NCBI GenBank assembly: GCA_913020685.1
Contig: CAJWAY010000022.1
Location: 1-15,943 of the forward strand
Direction of reading: 5' to 3'
Source: an uncultured Flavobacteriaceae bacterium
Lineage (GTDB): Bacteria; Bacteroidota; Bacteroidia; Flavobacteriales; Flavobacteriaceae
DNA length: 15,943 nucleotides
Shown: one piece after another, positions 5,856-13,904 of the stretch
Layout of the letters: every line of letters begins with the position of its first letter
Position numbering within the stretch: position 1 is the stretch's first letter
Made by a program: the position numbers and the translations under genes
The notes under the pieces: generated by a model
Database searches by the model: none
Seen by the model: the letters and a program-made list of their open reading frames with translations, nothing else
What the model was told of the DNA's origin: nothing

Positions 5856-8354
5856 ATGGATTCAAATCCTACAGCTCCCCTTCAAATCATAAAATTTTTA
5901 ACAACATTTTTTTTCATTCGAAAAGGATTCCTGTATTTTATGCTCCTTAGTATTACACCGTTAAGGGCTCAAATAAATGGTAAGGTTACGGACAGCCTTA
6001 ACAACCCACTTAGTGGTGTTAGTGTATATGTTCAGGACTCTTTTGTTGGGACAGTCACAAATAGTGATGGGAAATTTTATTTGGGAAATCTTCCAAGTGA
6101 AAATGGTATTGTTGTATTCAAAAGCTTGGGATTTAAAACAATAAAGCGGCCTTATGATTTGAAATTGACCTCCCTTGATTACGAAGTGAAGATGAAAGAA
6201 GAGTTTATTTCTCTAGAAGAAATCACTCTAAAATCAGAGGAAAATCCAGCTAACGCTATAATTAGAGCCGCAATAATAAAAAGAAAGCAAAACCTATCAA
6301 AAAATCAACGATTCACTGCTAACTTTTATTCCAAAGGAGTTGTTAGCACTAAAGAGTTACCACGCAAGATATTGGGTCAGGATATTGATGTCTCTAATCA
6401 GAATTTGGATTCCACCAGATCTGGGATATTGTATTTGTCAGAAACCTATTCAAAAATTTCAAAAGACCACGAGAAGTTTAAAGAGTCCATAACAGCTGTA
6501 AAAATAAGTGGAGATAAGCAGGCCCTCACATTCAATAGTGCAGCGGATGCTGAGTTTAACTTTTATCAAAACACTGTAAACCTTGATAATGATTTGATTT
6601 CACCAATCAGTGAAATGGCATTTTCATTTTACCGTTATAAACTCTTGGGTATATTTTATACCGATGAGGGTAAGTTGATTAATAAAATTGAGGTCAATCG
6701 AAAGACAGACTCTTCTCCAACTTTTCAGGGGATTATCTACATCGTAGAGGACGATTGGAGTTTTTATGGATTGGAATTGCAATTGGACCAAAAACAAAGT
6801 TCAATTTCAATAATAGATTCATTCAGCATAAAACAAAACTTTAACTACGACCCCAAATCCGATACCTGGATAAAAAGTGATCAAGTCATTGATTTCGTCG
6901 CAGGTATTTTTGGGTTCAATTTTATAGCCCATTTTTCTGCCGTTTATAATGATTATGACTTTAAACCGAACTTTGACGACAAAACATTCGGCAAAAAAAT
7001 ATATGAAATCCTCGAAGGAGCTCAAGAAAAAGACTCCCTTTTTCAAAATAACAGACCCATTCCCCTGACGGTAAATGAATCCTCCAACTACATTAAAAAA
7101 GACAGTATTGCCAAAGCCCACAAAGCTCCCGCATACATCGACTCTTTGGACCGCGAGGCCAATCGTTTTCGATGGAGTGACATATTGGGGAAAAGGATTC
7201 AAAACAGTAAAGAAGATTTCTTCTACGGCTTTTCATTACCACCTACATCTTTTCATTTTAATACCGTTCAAGGTTATAATGCAAACATCAATTTTTTCTA
7301 CAATCGCAATTGGGAAAAGAAAATGAAGTCACTGGGAATAAAGCTTTACAACACCTACGGGTTCTCGGACCGGGAAAACTATCCTGGCCTTCTAATTGAT
7401 TATTTGATGAACAGAGAAAATTACTCTAGATTCTACTTAAGGGCGGAAATAGGATTGATTCAATTTGATGATCAACAGCCCATTAGACTTCTTATGAATG
7501 ACATTAACAGTCTCTTTTTTAAAGAAAATTTTGCAAAATGGTATCAAAATAATAAAATTGAAGCTAGTTTTTCAACCTTTTTAAGTCCAGAAATTTTTGT
7601 TTCTTTGTCTGCTGCTAACCATATTAGAAAAAGCAGGTCGAATACTACCGATTTTTCTTTCTTTAATGAAGAGGTCAACTACAAAAGCAACACACCAAAT
7701 AACTCCAATTATGATTTTCGAAACCATAACATAAAAAAGTATGGTCTTCTAATTCAATACCGACCTCAAAATCAATATTATCAATATACTAATCAAAGGT
7801 TTTACACCCAAAAAGAAAATTACCCTCAATTGACCCTTGAGTTTAAGCAAGCTTTTGGTAGTGATGTATCACTTTACAACTACATGAAACTTGATTTTAC
7901 TTATGATCAAGAAATGTCATTAGGAATTGTTGGAACAAGCTTTTTAAGAATTAAAACTGGTACTTTTATACAAAAAGAAACCCCTGCATTCATGGATTTT
8001 AACCATTTTCATGGGAATGAGATCATTATTGGAAGTAGCACCCCCTACCTAAATCAATTCAATTTGCTACCATATTACGAATTCAGTTCCTCTGATAATT
8101 ATTTTTTAATACACTGGGAACATCAGTTCCAAAAGTGGGGTGTTGGTAATTGGCCTCTCATTCGATTGCTTAAAAGTGAGTTTGTCTTGGGTTTTCACTT
8201 GCTAAGCGTAAAACAACAAAAACCTCATATTGAGTTCAATGTTGGGTTAAATAAACTTGGGTTCAGGAAATTAAAACTTTTTAGGGTTGACTATTTTTGG
8301 GCTATAGGTAAACTTATAGCCAATCAAGGGATTAGACTAAATATCGACCTCTAA
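5856..8354 (+). CDS. DUF5686 family outer-membrane protein with carboxypeptidase-regulatory-like domain
   Basis: This 832-residue exported protein has an architecture characteristic of Bacteroidota. The N-terminus carries a long polar stretch and a hydrophobic segment ending LLSITPLRAQ, with likely cleavage after Ala38, so it should enter the Sec pathway. Residues about 40-115 form a CarboxypepD_reg-like beta-sandwich (NGKVTDSLNNPLSGVSVYV, then TNSDGKFYL and SLGFKT) of the type found at the front of TonB-dependent receptors. There is no TonB plug or box. The remainder (about 120-832) resembles DUF5686, with many alternating aromatic and polar strands near the C-terminus that suggest an outer-membrane beta-barrel. 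Function is unknown. It lies 71 bp after smpB, and its stop overlaps the stop of the convergent pcm. An imperfect -7-like box (TATATTTA, 5795-5802) may serve it. Confidence 0.85.
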   Translation: MDSNPTAPLQIIKFLTTFFFIRKGFLYFMLLSITPLRAQINGKVTDSLNNPLSGVSVYVQDSFVGTVTNSDGKFYLGNLPSENGIVVFKSLGFKTIKRPYDLKLTSLDYEVKMKEEFISLEEITLKSEENPANAIIRAAIIKRKQNLSKNQRFTANFYSKGVVSTKELPRKILGQDIDVSNQNLDSTRSGILYLSETYSKISKDHEKFKESITAVKISGDKQALTFNSAADAEFNFYQNTVNLDNDLISPISEMAFSFYRYKLLGIFYTDEGKLINKIEVNRKTDSSPTFQGIIYIVEDDWSFYGLELQLDQKQSSISIIDSFSIKQNFNYDPKSDTWIKSDQVIDFVAGIFGFNFIAHFSAVYNDYDFKPNFDDKTFGKKIYEILEGAQEKDSLFQNNRPIPLTVNESSNYIKKDSIAKAHKAPAYIDSLDREANRFRWSDILGKRIQNSKEDFFYGFSLPPTSFHFNTVQGYNANINFFYNRNWEKKMKSLGIKLYNTYGFSDRENYPGLLIDYLMNRENYSRFYLRAEIGLIQFDDQQPIRLLMNDINSLFFKENFAKWYQNNKIEASFSTFLSPEIFVSLSAANHIRKSRSNTTDFSFFNEEVNYKSNTPNNSNYDFRNHNIKKYGLLIQYRPQNQYYQYTNQRFYTQKENYPQLTLEFKQAFGSDVSLYNYMKLDFTYDQEMSLGIVGTSFLRIKTGTFIQKETPAFMDFNHFHGNEIIIGSSTPYLNQFNLLPYYEFSSSDNYFLIHWEHQFQKWGVGNWPLIRLLKSEFVLGFHLLSVKQQKPHIEFNVGLNKLGFRKLKLFRVDYFWAIGKLIANQGIRLNIDL

Positions 8355-8995
8355 TTTCGATCCTTTAACATAGGAACAAAATTAAAACTCCCAAAGCTCT
8401 GGCGATCAAAAGTCTTATTTCCTTTCCTGACATAGCGGGTCATGGTCTGGTCCTTATCTCCAACTGGAATAACTAGGCGTCCACCAATGGCCAGTTGTTC
8501 TAACAATGGTTTAGGTACCCGAGGGGCACCTGCGGTAACAATAATGCCTTCAAAAGGAGCTTGATCTGGAAGCCCTTGATAACCATCTCCGAATATTACT
8601 TTTTTGGGATGTAAACTCAATTTCTTAAACAATAATGTAGTTTTTTTAAATAATTCCTGTTGACGCTCGATGGTATATAATTTTACACCCTCGAAAGTTA
8701 ATAAAATTGCTGTCTGGTAACCTGAACCCGTTCCGATTTCCAATACCTTATCACCTTTTTTCAATTCCAAAAGTTGGGTTTGAAATGCAACAGTATAAGG
8801 TTGTGATATGGTTTGATTGGCTCCTATAGGAAAGGCTTTGTCTAAATAGGAATATTCCTCTAAACCCGAATCCATAAAAATATGACGGGGGACTGTTCCC
8901 ACTGCATTCAAAACCCTTTCGTCTTGGATCCCTTTCTGTTTTAGGAGTTTTACCAACTGCCTTCTTTGCCCTTGGTGCTTTGTGGTATCCATCAT
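8351..8995 (-). CDS. pcm: Protein-L-isoaspartate O-methyltransferase
   Basis: The enzyme uses SAM to methylate L-isoaspartyl residues in aged proteins, which starts their conversion back to aspartate. Seen: a helical N-terminus (QRRQLVKLLKQKGI), VPRHIFMD, the hallmark NQTISQPYTVA segment (60-70), SAM motif I VLEIGTGSGYQTA (84-96), and FEGIIVTAGAP with IGGRLVIPVG towards the C-terminus. With the start at 8995 it has 214 residues, close to the usual 205-220. The frame is open to an ATG at 9019, but that codon lies upstream of a perfect -7 box (9001-9008), so 8995 (or the adjacent Met at 8992) is preferred. It is convergent with the DUF5686 gene, the stop codons overlapping, and divergent from the Gfo/Idh operon. 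Confidence 0.95.
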   Translation of the reverse strand: MMDTTKHQGQRRQLVKLLKQKGIQDERVLNAVGTVPRHIFMDSGLEEYSYLDKAFPIGANQTISQPYTVAFQTQLLELKKGDKVLEIGTGSGYQTAILLTFEGVKLYTIERQQELFKKTTLLFKKLSLHPKKVIFGDGYQGLPDQAPFEGIIVTAGAPRVPKPLLEQLAIGGRLVIPVGDKDQTMTRYVRKGNKTFDRQSFGSFNFVPMLKDRN

Positions 8996-9000
8996 GAGGA

Positions 9001-9008
9001 CAAATGTA
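9001..9008 (-). promoter_or_regulatory. Candidate -7 promoter box for pcm
   Basis: On the minus strand this reads TACATTTG, a perfect TAnnTTTG. Only 5 nt separate it from the preferred pcm ATG (8995), predicting a leaderless or nearly leaderless mRNA. No good -33 element is visible. It stands back to back with the plus-strand box at 9041-9048. Confidence 0.5.
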
Positions 9009-9040
9009 ATTACTTCCAAAAAAAAATCAGAAAAAGATGG

Positions 9041-9048
9041 TACTTTTG
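9041..9048 (+). promoter_or_regulatory. Candidate -7 promoter box for the Gfo/Idh-yggS-miaA operon
   Basis: TACTTTTG is a perfect TAnnTTTG match, 15 nt before the ATG at 9064. It lies after the alternative ATG at 9037, which argues for 9064 as the true start. No convincing -33 element is seen in the A-rich stretch upstream. Confidence 0.5.
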
Positions 9049-9063
9049 ATCAAAATTATTAAT

Positions 9064-10029
9064 ATGGTTAAAGCAGGCGTTTTGGGTGCTGGACATTTGG
9101 GAAAAATTCATTTACGTTTACTCGAAGCCTCTGAGCGATTTGAATTGATCGGATTTTTTGATCCAAATCAAAAAAGTACTCATGCCCTAGCAAAAGAAAA
9201 AGGCTATACCGCTTTTGAAAGTGAAGCAGAATTAATCAAAGCTTGTGACATGGTAGACATTGTCACTCCTACCCTTTACCATCATCAAAATGCAATAAAT
9301 GCAATTAATCAGGGAAAACATATATTCATTGAAAAACCGATTGCTAACAGTGTTGCCGAGGCCAATGAAATTACCTCACTGGCAGAAAAAAGAGGGGTTT
9401 TGGGTCAGGTTGGTCATGTAGAACGTTATAATCCTGCATTTAAGGCCATTAAGGACGCAGTAACCCAGCCAAAGTTTATAGAATCGCATCGACTAGCAGA
9501 ATTCAACCCTAGAGGAACCGATGTACCTGTAGTCTTGGACTTGATGATTCATGATATCGATGTTTTATTAAGTGTTGTTGATGCCAAAGTAAAAACCGTC
9601 TCAGCTTCGGGAGTTGCGGTAATAAGCAATACACCGGACATTACCAATGCCCGAATCGAATTTGAAAATGGTTGTGTGGCCAACCTCACAGCTAGTAGGA
9701 TATCCCTAAAAAAAATGCGAAAAACAAGATTTTTTCAAAAAAACGCCTACATAGCGGTAGATTTTCTTGAGAAAAAAGTCGAAGTAGTTAAAATGAAATC
9801 TGCTCCAGAGAAACCAGAGGATTTTGCTCTTATCTTGGAAAATGCACAGGGAGAAAAAAAACAGATCTATTTCGAAAACCCACAAATTGAAGAATCCAAC
9901 GCCATATTAGAAGAATTAGAGGATTTTGCAAGTGCCATCCAAAACAACAAGCCAGTTACTGTTTCGTTAGAAAATGGAACTCTTGCATTAAAACTTGCTT
10001 ATCAAATCATGGAATGTTGTAAGGTTTAA
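9064..10029 (+). CDS. Gfo/Idh/MocA family NAD(P)-dependent oxidoreductase
   Basis: A cytoplasmic dehydrogenase of the glucose-fructose oxidoreductase / inositol dehydrogenase superfamily; the substrate cannot be named from sequence. Seen: an N-terminal Rossmann fold with AGVLGAGHLGKIHL (4-17) and the acidic FFDPN strand end (31-35), the family EKP motif (90-92), HVERYNPAF (118-126), and the DLMIHDID segment (159-166) in the substrate domain, with the His where the family usually has its catalytic histidine. With the start at 9064 it is 321 residues; the ATG at 9037 would add nine residues not typical of the family and lies upstream of the promoter box. It is the first gene of a five-gene co-directional run and is followed after 37 bp by the YggS gene. 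Confidence 0.9.
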   Translation: MVKAGVLGAGHLGKIHLRLLEASERFELIGFFDPNQKSTHALAKEKGYTAFESEAELIKACDMVDIVTPTLYHHQNAINAINQGKHIFIEKPIANSVAEANEITSLAEKRGVLGQVGHVERYNPAFKAIKDAVTQPKFIESHRLAEFNPRGTDVPVVLDLMIHDIDVLLSVVDAKVKTVSASGVAVISNTPDITNARIEFENGCVANLTASRISLKKMRKTRFFQKNAYIAVDFLEKKVEVVKMKSAPEKPEDFALILENAQGEKKQIYFENPQIEESNAILEELEDFASAIQNNKPVTVSLENGTLALKLAYQIMECCKV

Positions 10030-10066
10030 ATCTTTCGAATCTGCAGCCAAACCACAAATAATTAGA

Positions 10067-10717
10067 ATGGAGATAGAAAAAAATATTACTTCACTACTTG
10101 AGGGGTTACCCTCCACAGTTGAACTCGTGGCGGTATCTAAAACAAAATCCAATGAGGAGATTTTAGAGGCATACAACGCGGGACAAAGGAAATTTGGTGA
10201 AAACAAAATCCAAGACATGACCCGCAAGTATGAGATACTTCCAAAAGATATACAATGGCACATGATCGGGCATGTACAATCTAACAAAGTAAAATATATG
10301 GCACCCTATGTTAGCTTGATCCAAGGTGTGGACAGCCTAAAATTATTAAAAGAAATCAACAAACAGGCCCAAAAAAATAATCGCATTATTGATTGTCTTC
10401 TTCAAATACATATAGCTAAGGAGGAAAGTAAATTTGGACTTTCTGTCCGAGAATCTCAACAAGCTATTAAAATTGCCAAAGAACTTCCACACCTCCGAAT
10501 CAAAGGATTGATGGGAATGGCTACATTCACTGATGATCAAAAGCAGATTGAAAGAGAATTCGCAGGACTAAAATCTCTTTACGATCAATTAATACAACAA
10601 AAAATACCTCTTGAAGTACTGTCGATGGGCATGAGCGGAGACTTTCTAATAGCCATTGAACAAGGAAGTAATATGATCCGGGTTGGTAGTAAAATTTTTG
10701 GACCCAGAAACTACTAA
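10067..10717 (+). CDS. YggS/PLPBP-type pyridoxal-phosphate homeostasis protein
   Basis: This is a small single-domain, alanine-racemase-like TIM barrel that binds PLP and buffers cellular vitamin B6; no catalytic activity is established for the family. Seen: the PLP lysine in VAVSKTK (Lys25), FGENKIQDM (43-51), WHMIGHVQSNKVK (64-76), GLMGMATF, and the C-terminal LSMGMSGDFLIAIEQGSNMIRVGSKIFG phosphate-binding region. The ATG at 10067 gives 216 residues, slightly short of the common 225-235; the open frame extends to a TTG inside the preceding gene, but that extension is not family-like. The stop is 2 bp before the next gene, so the two are probably co-transcribed and coupled. Confidence 0.94.
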   Translation: MEIEKNITSLLEGLPSTVELVAVSKTKSNEEILEAYNAGQRKFGENKIQDMTRKYEILPKDIQWHMIGHVQSNKVKYMAPYVSLIQGVDSLKLLKEINKQAQKNNRIIDCLLQIHIAKEESKFGLSVRESQQAIKIAKELPHLRIKGLMGMATFTDDQKQIEREFAGLKSLYDQLIQQKIPLEVLSMGMSGDFLIAIEQGSNMIRVGSKIFGPRNY

Positions 10718-10719
10718 TT

Positions 10720-12102
10720 ATGTATGCCATTTTAGACATTGAAACAACGGGTGGAAAATACAATGAGGAGGGTATTACCGAAATCGCCATATATCAACAC
10801 AACGGATTCAATGTAACTGATCAATTCATAAGTCTAGTCAATCCTGAAAGATCAATACAGCCTTTTGTCGAAAAGCTTACTGGAATTAACCCTAAGATGC
10901 TTCAAAATGCTCCTAAATTTTTTGAGATTGCAAAACGTATTATAGAGATTACTGAAAACTGTATTATTGTAGCACATAATTCCGATTTTGATTACCGAAT
11001 ACTTAGAACCGAATTCAAGCGTTTGGGTTACAATTTTGAAAGATACTCTCTATGCACCGTCAGTCTGTCTCAAAAATTACTTCCCAACATGGAGTCATAC
11101 AAACTGGGCAAGTTGGTTCGTTCCCTTGGCATCCCGATTAGCAATCGCCATCGTGCTCAGGGTGATGCAATAGCTACTGTAAAGCTTTTTGAAGTATTAC
11201 TCGAAAAAGATATCAGCAAACAAATCCTAAAATCTCAAATTAAAGAACTAAACAACATTCAAGTTCCCTCAAAATATCTTTCAATACTCGAGGAATTACC
11301 AACTGTAACTGGTGTCTATTATATACATAATACTGTTGGGGATATCCTCTATATTGGTAAAAGCAATAACATTCAAAAGCGGGTAAGAAGTCACTTAACT
11401 GGAACAGATTCTAAATCAAAAAAAATTCAAAAAAAACTCCATAAAGTCAATTTTGAAATTACAGGTAGTGAACTTATTGCCCTACTAAAAGAACAACATG
11501 AAATAAAAAAAAACCAACCCCAGATCAATAAAGATGGACGCTATCGACTTTACCCCATGGGTTTAAGAATTGATTATGAAACCCGCTATCATCAATTGGT
11601 TTTGGAGCAAGTAAGGAGCACTAGAGAATACCTTGAAGTTTTTAAAAACGGACGAGTTGCCAAACATATCATGAAGCAGTGGATGGAAACCTACCAGTTG
11701 TGTCATAAGCATTCCTCATTTAAAGATTCGGATGGAGCTTGTTTTGCCTATAAAACCAATCAATGCAAAGGGGCATGTTTGGAAGATGAAGACCATCAAA
11801 GTTACAATCAAAGATTGGAAAAAATAAGAGACAAAAACAAGTATCCTTACAATGATTTTGTGATGATAGGAAACGGAAGAAGAGATGGAGAGTATAGTTT
11901 TATTTATATTGAAAATAAGTGTTTTAAAGGATATGGTTTTTATGACCTGAATCACCAAATAAACAGCAAGGAAAAAATCCTCAACCGGTTGGTTTCTATG
12001 GATAACAATTCCGATTGTCAGGCCTTGATTATTGCCCACATTAAAAAAAATAAATTTAGAAAATTAATACCTTTGAAAGGAGCTGAAGTCAATTACAATT
12101 AA
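10720..12102 (+). CDS. DEDDh 3'-5' exonuclease fused to a UvrC-like GIY-YIG nuclease domain
   Basis: The 460-residue protein joins two nuclease modules. Residues 1-170 are a DnaQ-like exonuclease with all five DEDDh residues in place: Asp6 and Glu8 (ILDIETTG), Asp91 (HNSDFD), His144 and Asp149 (HRAQGDA). Residues about 195-275 are a GIY-YIG domain with Tyr200 (GVYY), Tyr211 (LYIGK), Arg221 and Glu258, at spacings matching the active site of UvrC and Cho. Downstream, Cys328, Cys341, Cys349 and Cys353 (C-x12-C-x7-C-x3-C, in the CFAYKTNQCKGAC region) resemble the UvrC cysteine cluster. There is no UvrB-binding UVR motif or UvrC C-terminal RNase H nuclease that I can recognise. Such fusions are known in Bacteroidota and Actinobacteria and are thought to act in DNA repair. 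The gene follows yggS by 2 bp and precedes the channel gene by 10 bp. Confidence 0.88.
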   Translation: MYAILDIETTGGKYNEEGITEIAIYQHNGFNVTDQFISLVNPERSIQPFVEKLTGINPKMLQNAPKFFEIAKRIIEITENCIIVAHNSDFDYRILRTEFKRLGYNFERYSLCTVSLSQKLLPNMESYKLGKLVRSLGIPISNRHRAQGDAIATVKLFEVLLEKDISKQILKSQIKELNNIQVPSKYLSILEELPTVTGVYYIHNTVGDILYIGKSNNIQKRVRSHLTGTDSKSKKIQKKLHKVNFEITGSELIALLKEQHEIKKNQPQINKDGRYRLYPMGLRIDYETRYHQLVLEQVRSTREYLEVFKNGRVAKHIMKQWMETYQLCHKHSSFKDSDGACFAYKTNQCKGACLEDEDHQSYNQRLEKIRDKNKYPYNDFVMIGNGRRDGEYSFIYIENKCFKGYGFYDLNHQINSKEKILNRLVSMDNNSDCQALIIAHIKKNKFRKLIPLKGAEVNYN

Positions 12103-12112
12103 TGTCAACCCA

Positions 12113-12934
12113 ATGGGTTTAAAAAACCTCAAACACCGATTACATGAAATAATCTTTGAAGCCGACACCCTTGCGGGAAAAGTATTTGATTTGGTTTTAT
12201 TGATTTTTATTCTCTCTAGCCTAGTAATGGTAGCTTTGGAGAGTGTTGCTGAAATAGGTCAGAAATACCAGCGCCAGCTAGACATAGCCGAATGGTTCAT
12301 CACCATCATTTTTAGTGTAGAGTATATATTGCGAATATTTTCCATAAAAAAACCCTCAAGATACATTTTTAGCGTATATGGCATTATCGATTTTATTTCC
12401 ATTATTCCCAAATATTTTTCTCTTTTTTTTGCAGGTACACAATCTCTGCTTGCCCTAAGAGCCCTTCGGCTTCTTAGGGTTTTCAGAATTCTAAAACTTA
12501 CTCATTTTGTAGGGGAATCCAATTCATTAATCAAAGCCCTTGTTCGCAGCAAAACCAAAATATTGGTCTTTATGTTTAGTGTTGTAATCTTGTGTATTAT
12601 TTTTGGTACCATCATGTACATGGTTGAAGACGATGAAAGTGGGTTCAGTAGCATCCCTACTAGTATCTACTGGTGTATTGTAACTCTAACTACTGTAGGT
12701 TATGGCGACATAGCTCCTGAAAGCCCTTTAGGGCAGTTTATAGCTTCATTAATTATGATACTGGGCTACGGCATCATCGCTGTCCCTACAGGTATAGTCT
12801 CAGCCGAATTTACAACTCAAGCTTTTAATATTGATAGCAATACTCAAGCCTGCCCTCACTGTATGACCAGTCATCATAAAGACGAAGCAAAATATTGCCA
12901 CCAATGCGGTGAAATGCTCAACGATGTCGAATAA
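12113..12934 (+). CDS. Voltage-gated potassium-type ion channel with C-terminal zinc ribbon
   Basis: A six-helix inner-membrane channel subunit of 273 residues, expected to work as a tetramer. Predicted segments: S1 24-45, S2 57-77, S3 85-105, voltage sensor S4 112-130 with basic residues every third position (Arg116, 119, 122, 125 and Lys128), S5 148-171, pore helix and filter TTVGYGD (193-199), and S6 207-232. The filter is the K+-selective signature. After S6 a short tail carries CPHC (247-250) and CHQC (262-265), a zinc-ribbon-like pair seen in other bacterial channels of this type; no RCK or cyclic-nucleotide domain follows. It lies 10 bp after the nuclease fusion, and its last 11 bp overlap the start of miaA, suggesting translational coupling. 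Confidence 0.92.
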   Translation: MGLKNLKHRLHEIIFEADTLAGKVFDLVLLIFILSSLVMVALESVAEIGQKYQRQLDIAEWFITIIFSVEYILRIFSIKKPSRYIFSVYGIIDFISIIPKYFSLFFAGTQSLLALRALRLLRVFRILKLTHFVGESNSLIKALVRSKTKILVFMFSVVILCIIFGTIMYMVEDDESGFSSIPTSIYWCIVTLTTVGYGDIAPESPLGQFIASLIMILGYGIIAVPTGIVSAEFTTQAFNIDSNTQACPHCMTSHHKDEAKYCHQCGEMLNDVE

Positions 12935-13847
12935 AAAATTGATTTATATCGCAGGACCTACAGCTGTAGGAAAAACAGCCTTAAGCGTTAGCGTGGCTCA
13001 GGCATTACAAACGGAGATCATTTCTTGTGATGCTAGGCAGTGTTATCACGAAATGACCATAGGGACAGGTGTTCCCTCTCAGGAGGAAAGGAAAGGGATA
13101 CCACACCATTTTATCCAAAACATAAGCATTCACCAGCCATTTGACGCAGGAGTTTTTGAAAGGGAAGGTTTGAAACTTTTGAAGAAGTTGTTTAAAAAAT
13201 ATGATCATGTGGTCATGGTAGGAGGGTCAGGTCTATATGCTAAAGCTTTAATGGAAGGCTTGGATAAATTCCCTGAAATTACCTCAAAAGCTTCATCAAA
13301 AGTGAAATTACTATATCAAGATCAAGGCTTGGAAGGGCTGCAAAAACTACTTAAAAAAATAGACCCGTTATACTACAAAACAGTAGATTTGAATAACTTT
13401 TCAAGACTACTTAGAGCACTAGAAGTATGGGAGACAGTAAAAAAACCCTATTCCTCTTTTTTGGGGCAATCTAAAAAAAAACGCCCATTTTCAACCCACA
13501 CCTTACTGTTAGAAATGCCTCGCCCGCAGCTATATGAAAAGATCAACTTTAGGGTTGAAAGAATGGTCGAGGCTGGACTTGAAATAGAGGCTCAAAGACT
13601 TTATTCCAATAAAAACCTGCCTGCCCTTCAAACCTTAGGTTACCAAGAATGGTTTAAACACTTTGAAGGAAAATACTCTTTTAAAGAAACTATAGAAGAA
13701 ATTAAAAAAAATAGCAGGCGATATGCCAAACGTCAAATTACCTGGTTTAATCGACTTGAAGCATACGAAATCTCAATGCAAATTCAAATAAAAGGGATTA
13801 AAATGGGTTTAAATACTGTTAAAAATTTAGCCCTAGACTTATGCTGA
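12924..13847 (+). CDS. miaA: tRNA dimethylallyltransferase MiaA
   Basis: MiaA transfers the dimethylallyl group of DMAPP to N6 of adenosine 37 in tRNAs reading codons that begin with U, giving i6A. Seen: Walker-type P-loop GPTAVGKT (11-18), SCDARQCY (34-41) with the conserved Asp, Arg and Gln, IGTGVPS and HHFI, GGSGLY (100-105), SRLLRALEV, FRVERMVEAGLEIEAQRL, and the C-terminal LGYQEWF and SRRYAKRQITWFNR motifs. Length is 307, normal for the family. Ser102 stands where E. coli has a catalytic Thr (GGT); I believe this variant is common in Bacteroidota. The ATG at 12924 is chosen over an in-frame GTG at 12909 because the latter adds non-family residues. It overlaps the channel gene by 11 bp and ends the five-gene run. 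Confidence 0.95.
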   Translation: MSNKKLIYIAGPTAVGKTALSVSVAQALQTEIISCDARQCYHEMTIGTGVPSQEERKGIPHHFIQNISIHQPFDAGVFEREGLKLLKKLFKKYDHVVMVGGSGLYAKALMEGLDKFPEITSKASSKVKLLYQDQGLEGLQKLLKKIDPLYYKTVDLNNFSRLLRALEVWETVKKPYSSFLGQSKKKRPFSTHTLLLEMPRPQLYEKINFRVERMVEAGLEIEAQRLYSNKNLPALQTLGYQEWFKHFEGKYSFKETIEEIKKNSRRYAKRQITWFNRLEAYEISMQIQIKGIKMGLNTVKNLALDLC

Positions 13848-13866
13848 TCAATTCAATGTTTTATCT

Positions 13867-13885
13867 CCCATTTCTGGGTATTTTC
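13867..13885. terminator. Weak hairpin between convergent miaA and purC
   Basis: CCCA (13867-13870) and TGGG (13875-13878) form a 4-bp stem with a TTTC loop, followed by a T-rich stretch. It is flanked by GATCA and TGATC, which could pair at a distance. The position between two converging genes fits a bidirectional terminator, but the stem is short and the evidence is thin. Confidence 0.22.
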
Positions 13886-13904
13886 TGATCTGTAAAATAA
13901 TAAA

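Noticed and set aside
6819..7202. 127-codon minus-strand open frame opposite the DUF5686 gene
   Set aside because: Antisense shadow without promoter, family motifs or plausible context.
9037..9063. ATG 9037 as start of the Gfo/Idh gene
   Set aside because: It lies upstream of the -7 box at 9041-9048 and adds residues before the Rossmann strand that the family lacks.
9995..10066. TTG-initiated extension of the YggS-family gene into the previous gene
   Set aside because: It overlaps the oxidoreductase coding sequence and is not family-like; ATG 10067 fits the family start.
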